Assembly: GCA_030490835.1 (NCBI GenBank)
Contig: CM059972.1
Location: 15,167,764 to 15,231,763 of the forward strand
Origin: Annona cherimola
Taxonomy: Eukaryota; Streptophyta; Magnoliopsida; Magnoliales; Annonaceae
Length of the DNA: 64,000 bases
Direction of reading: 5' to 3'
This document shows positions 63,618 to 64,000 of this stretch, piece after piece; the first letter of the stretch is position 1; each line of letters begins with the position of its first letter. Made by a program: the position numbers and the translations under genes. The notes under the pieces were generated by a model. It was not told where the DNA came from and ran no database searches. It was given only the letters and a program-made list of their open reading frames with translations.

Positions 63618-63780
63618 ATAGGGGTGCAACTCGAGCTCATGAAACTCGGGTTCACCTCAACCCTAACCCTAACCCTATTTGTAAAACTTCAACCCTAACC
63701 CTATTTGTAAACCTCAACCCTAACCCTATTTTTGAAATTCGGGCTCGGGTTGAGTTTCAGGTTAAGTTTCGGGTTGACAT
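63618..63780. mobile_element. One end of a hAT-like repeat with telomere-like CCCTAA tracts
   Basis: TAGGGGTGCAACTCGAG resembles the hAT-type terminus at 21577. It is followed by CTCGGGTTCACC and three blocks of AACCCTAACCCTA separated by TTTGTAAA-type spacers, then GGGCTCGGGTTGAG. No matching opposite end was found before the window ends. Confidence 0.4.
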
Positions 63781-64000
63781 CTTCTATTAATATGTCTTTG
63801 TTACTCATCTTATATATAATTTTTTATCACAAATCTATTATATAAAAAAGTTTAAAAAACAATTTATTGTATGAAATTAAGAAAAATTCAACTACCGCTT
63901 AAGAGTAGAAAGAAAGAAACCTGTTTTGAGCATTCTCTTTGTATCAAGTAGAATATGGATTGTGTAAACGTTGTCAATAAAATTGTATTATTAATCATTA

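Overview
The window is nuclear DNA of a flowering plant. It holds two intron-containing plant genes with GT...AG introns, strongly AT-rich intergenic DNA, and dense small transposons of plant type (Tourist/PIF-Harbinger, hAT-like and Mutator-like fold-back MITEs, L1-type LINE fragments, an LTR fragment). I cannot fix the species. The MITE load and the protein sequences fit an angiosperm, possibly a monocot, but this is an impression only.

Layout. 1-6.3 kb: MITE-rich DNA. 6.28-7.83 kb: a 5'-truncated LINE with clear target-site duplications, itself split by a 409-bp fold-back MITE. 8.39-11.59 kb (minus strand): a complete eight-exon plastid omega-3 fatty acid desaturase gene of the FAD7/FAD8 type, 459 codons, with CT-rich leader, TATA box and G-box upstream. 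12-50.6 kb: about 38 kb with no gene I can support, filled by nested MITEs, including a (TA)n-flanked cluster at 43.1-49.3 kb. 50.68-59.95 kb (minus strand): a complete five-exon gene for a U-box/armadillo E3 ubiquitin ligase, 1045 codons, whose introns carry an LTR fragment, a Tourist MITE, a minisatellite and microsatellites. 60.7-61.8 kb: a tandem array whose unit lengths fit 124 + 10n bp. 61.8-64 kb: AT-rich DNA, a 38-bp tandem duplication and one end of a hAT-like repeat.

The two genes are unrelated in function: one makes trienoic fatty acids in plastid membranes, the other ubiquitinates proteins. Both are transcribed on the minus strand. Both reading frames stay open through every splice junction, so both look functional.

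The most unusual signals are: (1) a set of tiny insertions (10-31 bp), each ending in an A-run and each flanked by 12-15-bp direct repeats, which look like LINE tails integrated with almost no body; (2) fold-back MITEs that share a core but differ in their arms, two with 9-10-bp target duplications, and whose arms contain CCCGGG-centred hairpins; (3) the two-level satellite at 60.7 kb.
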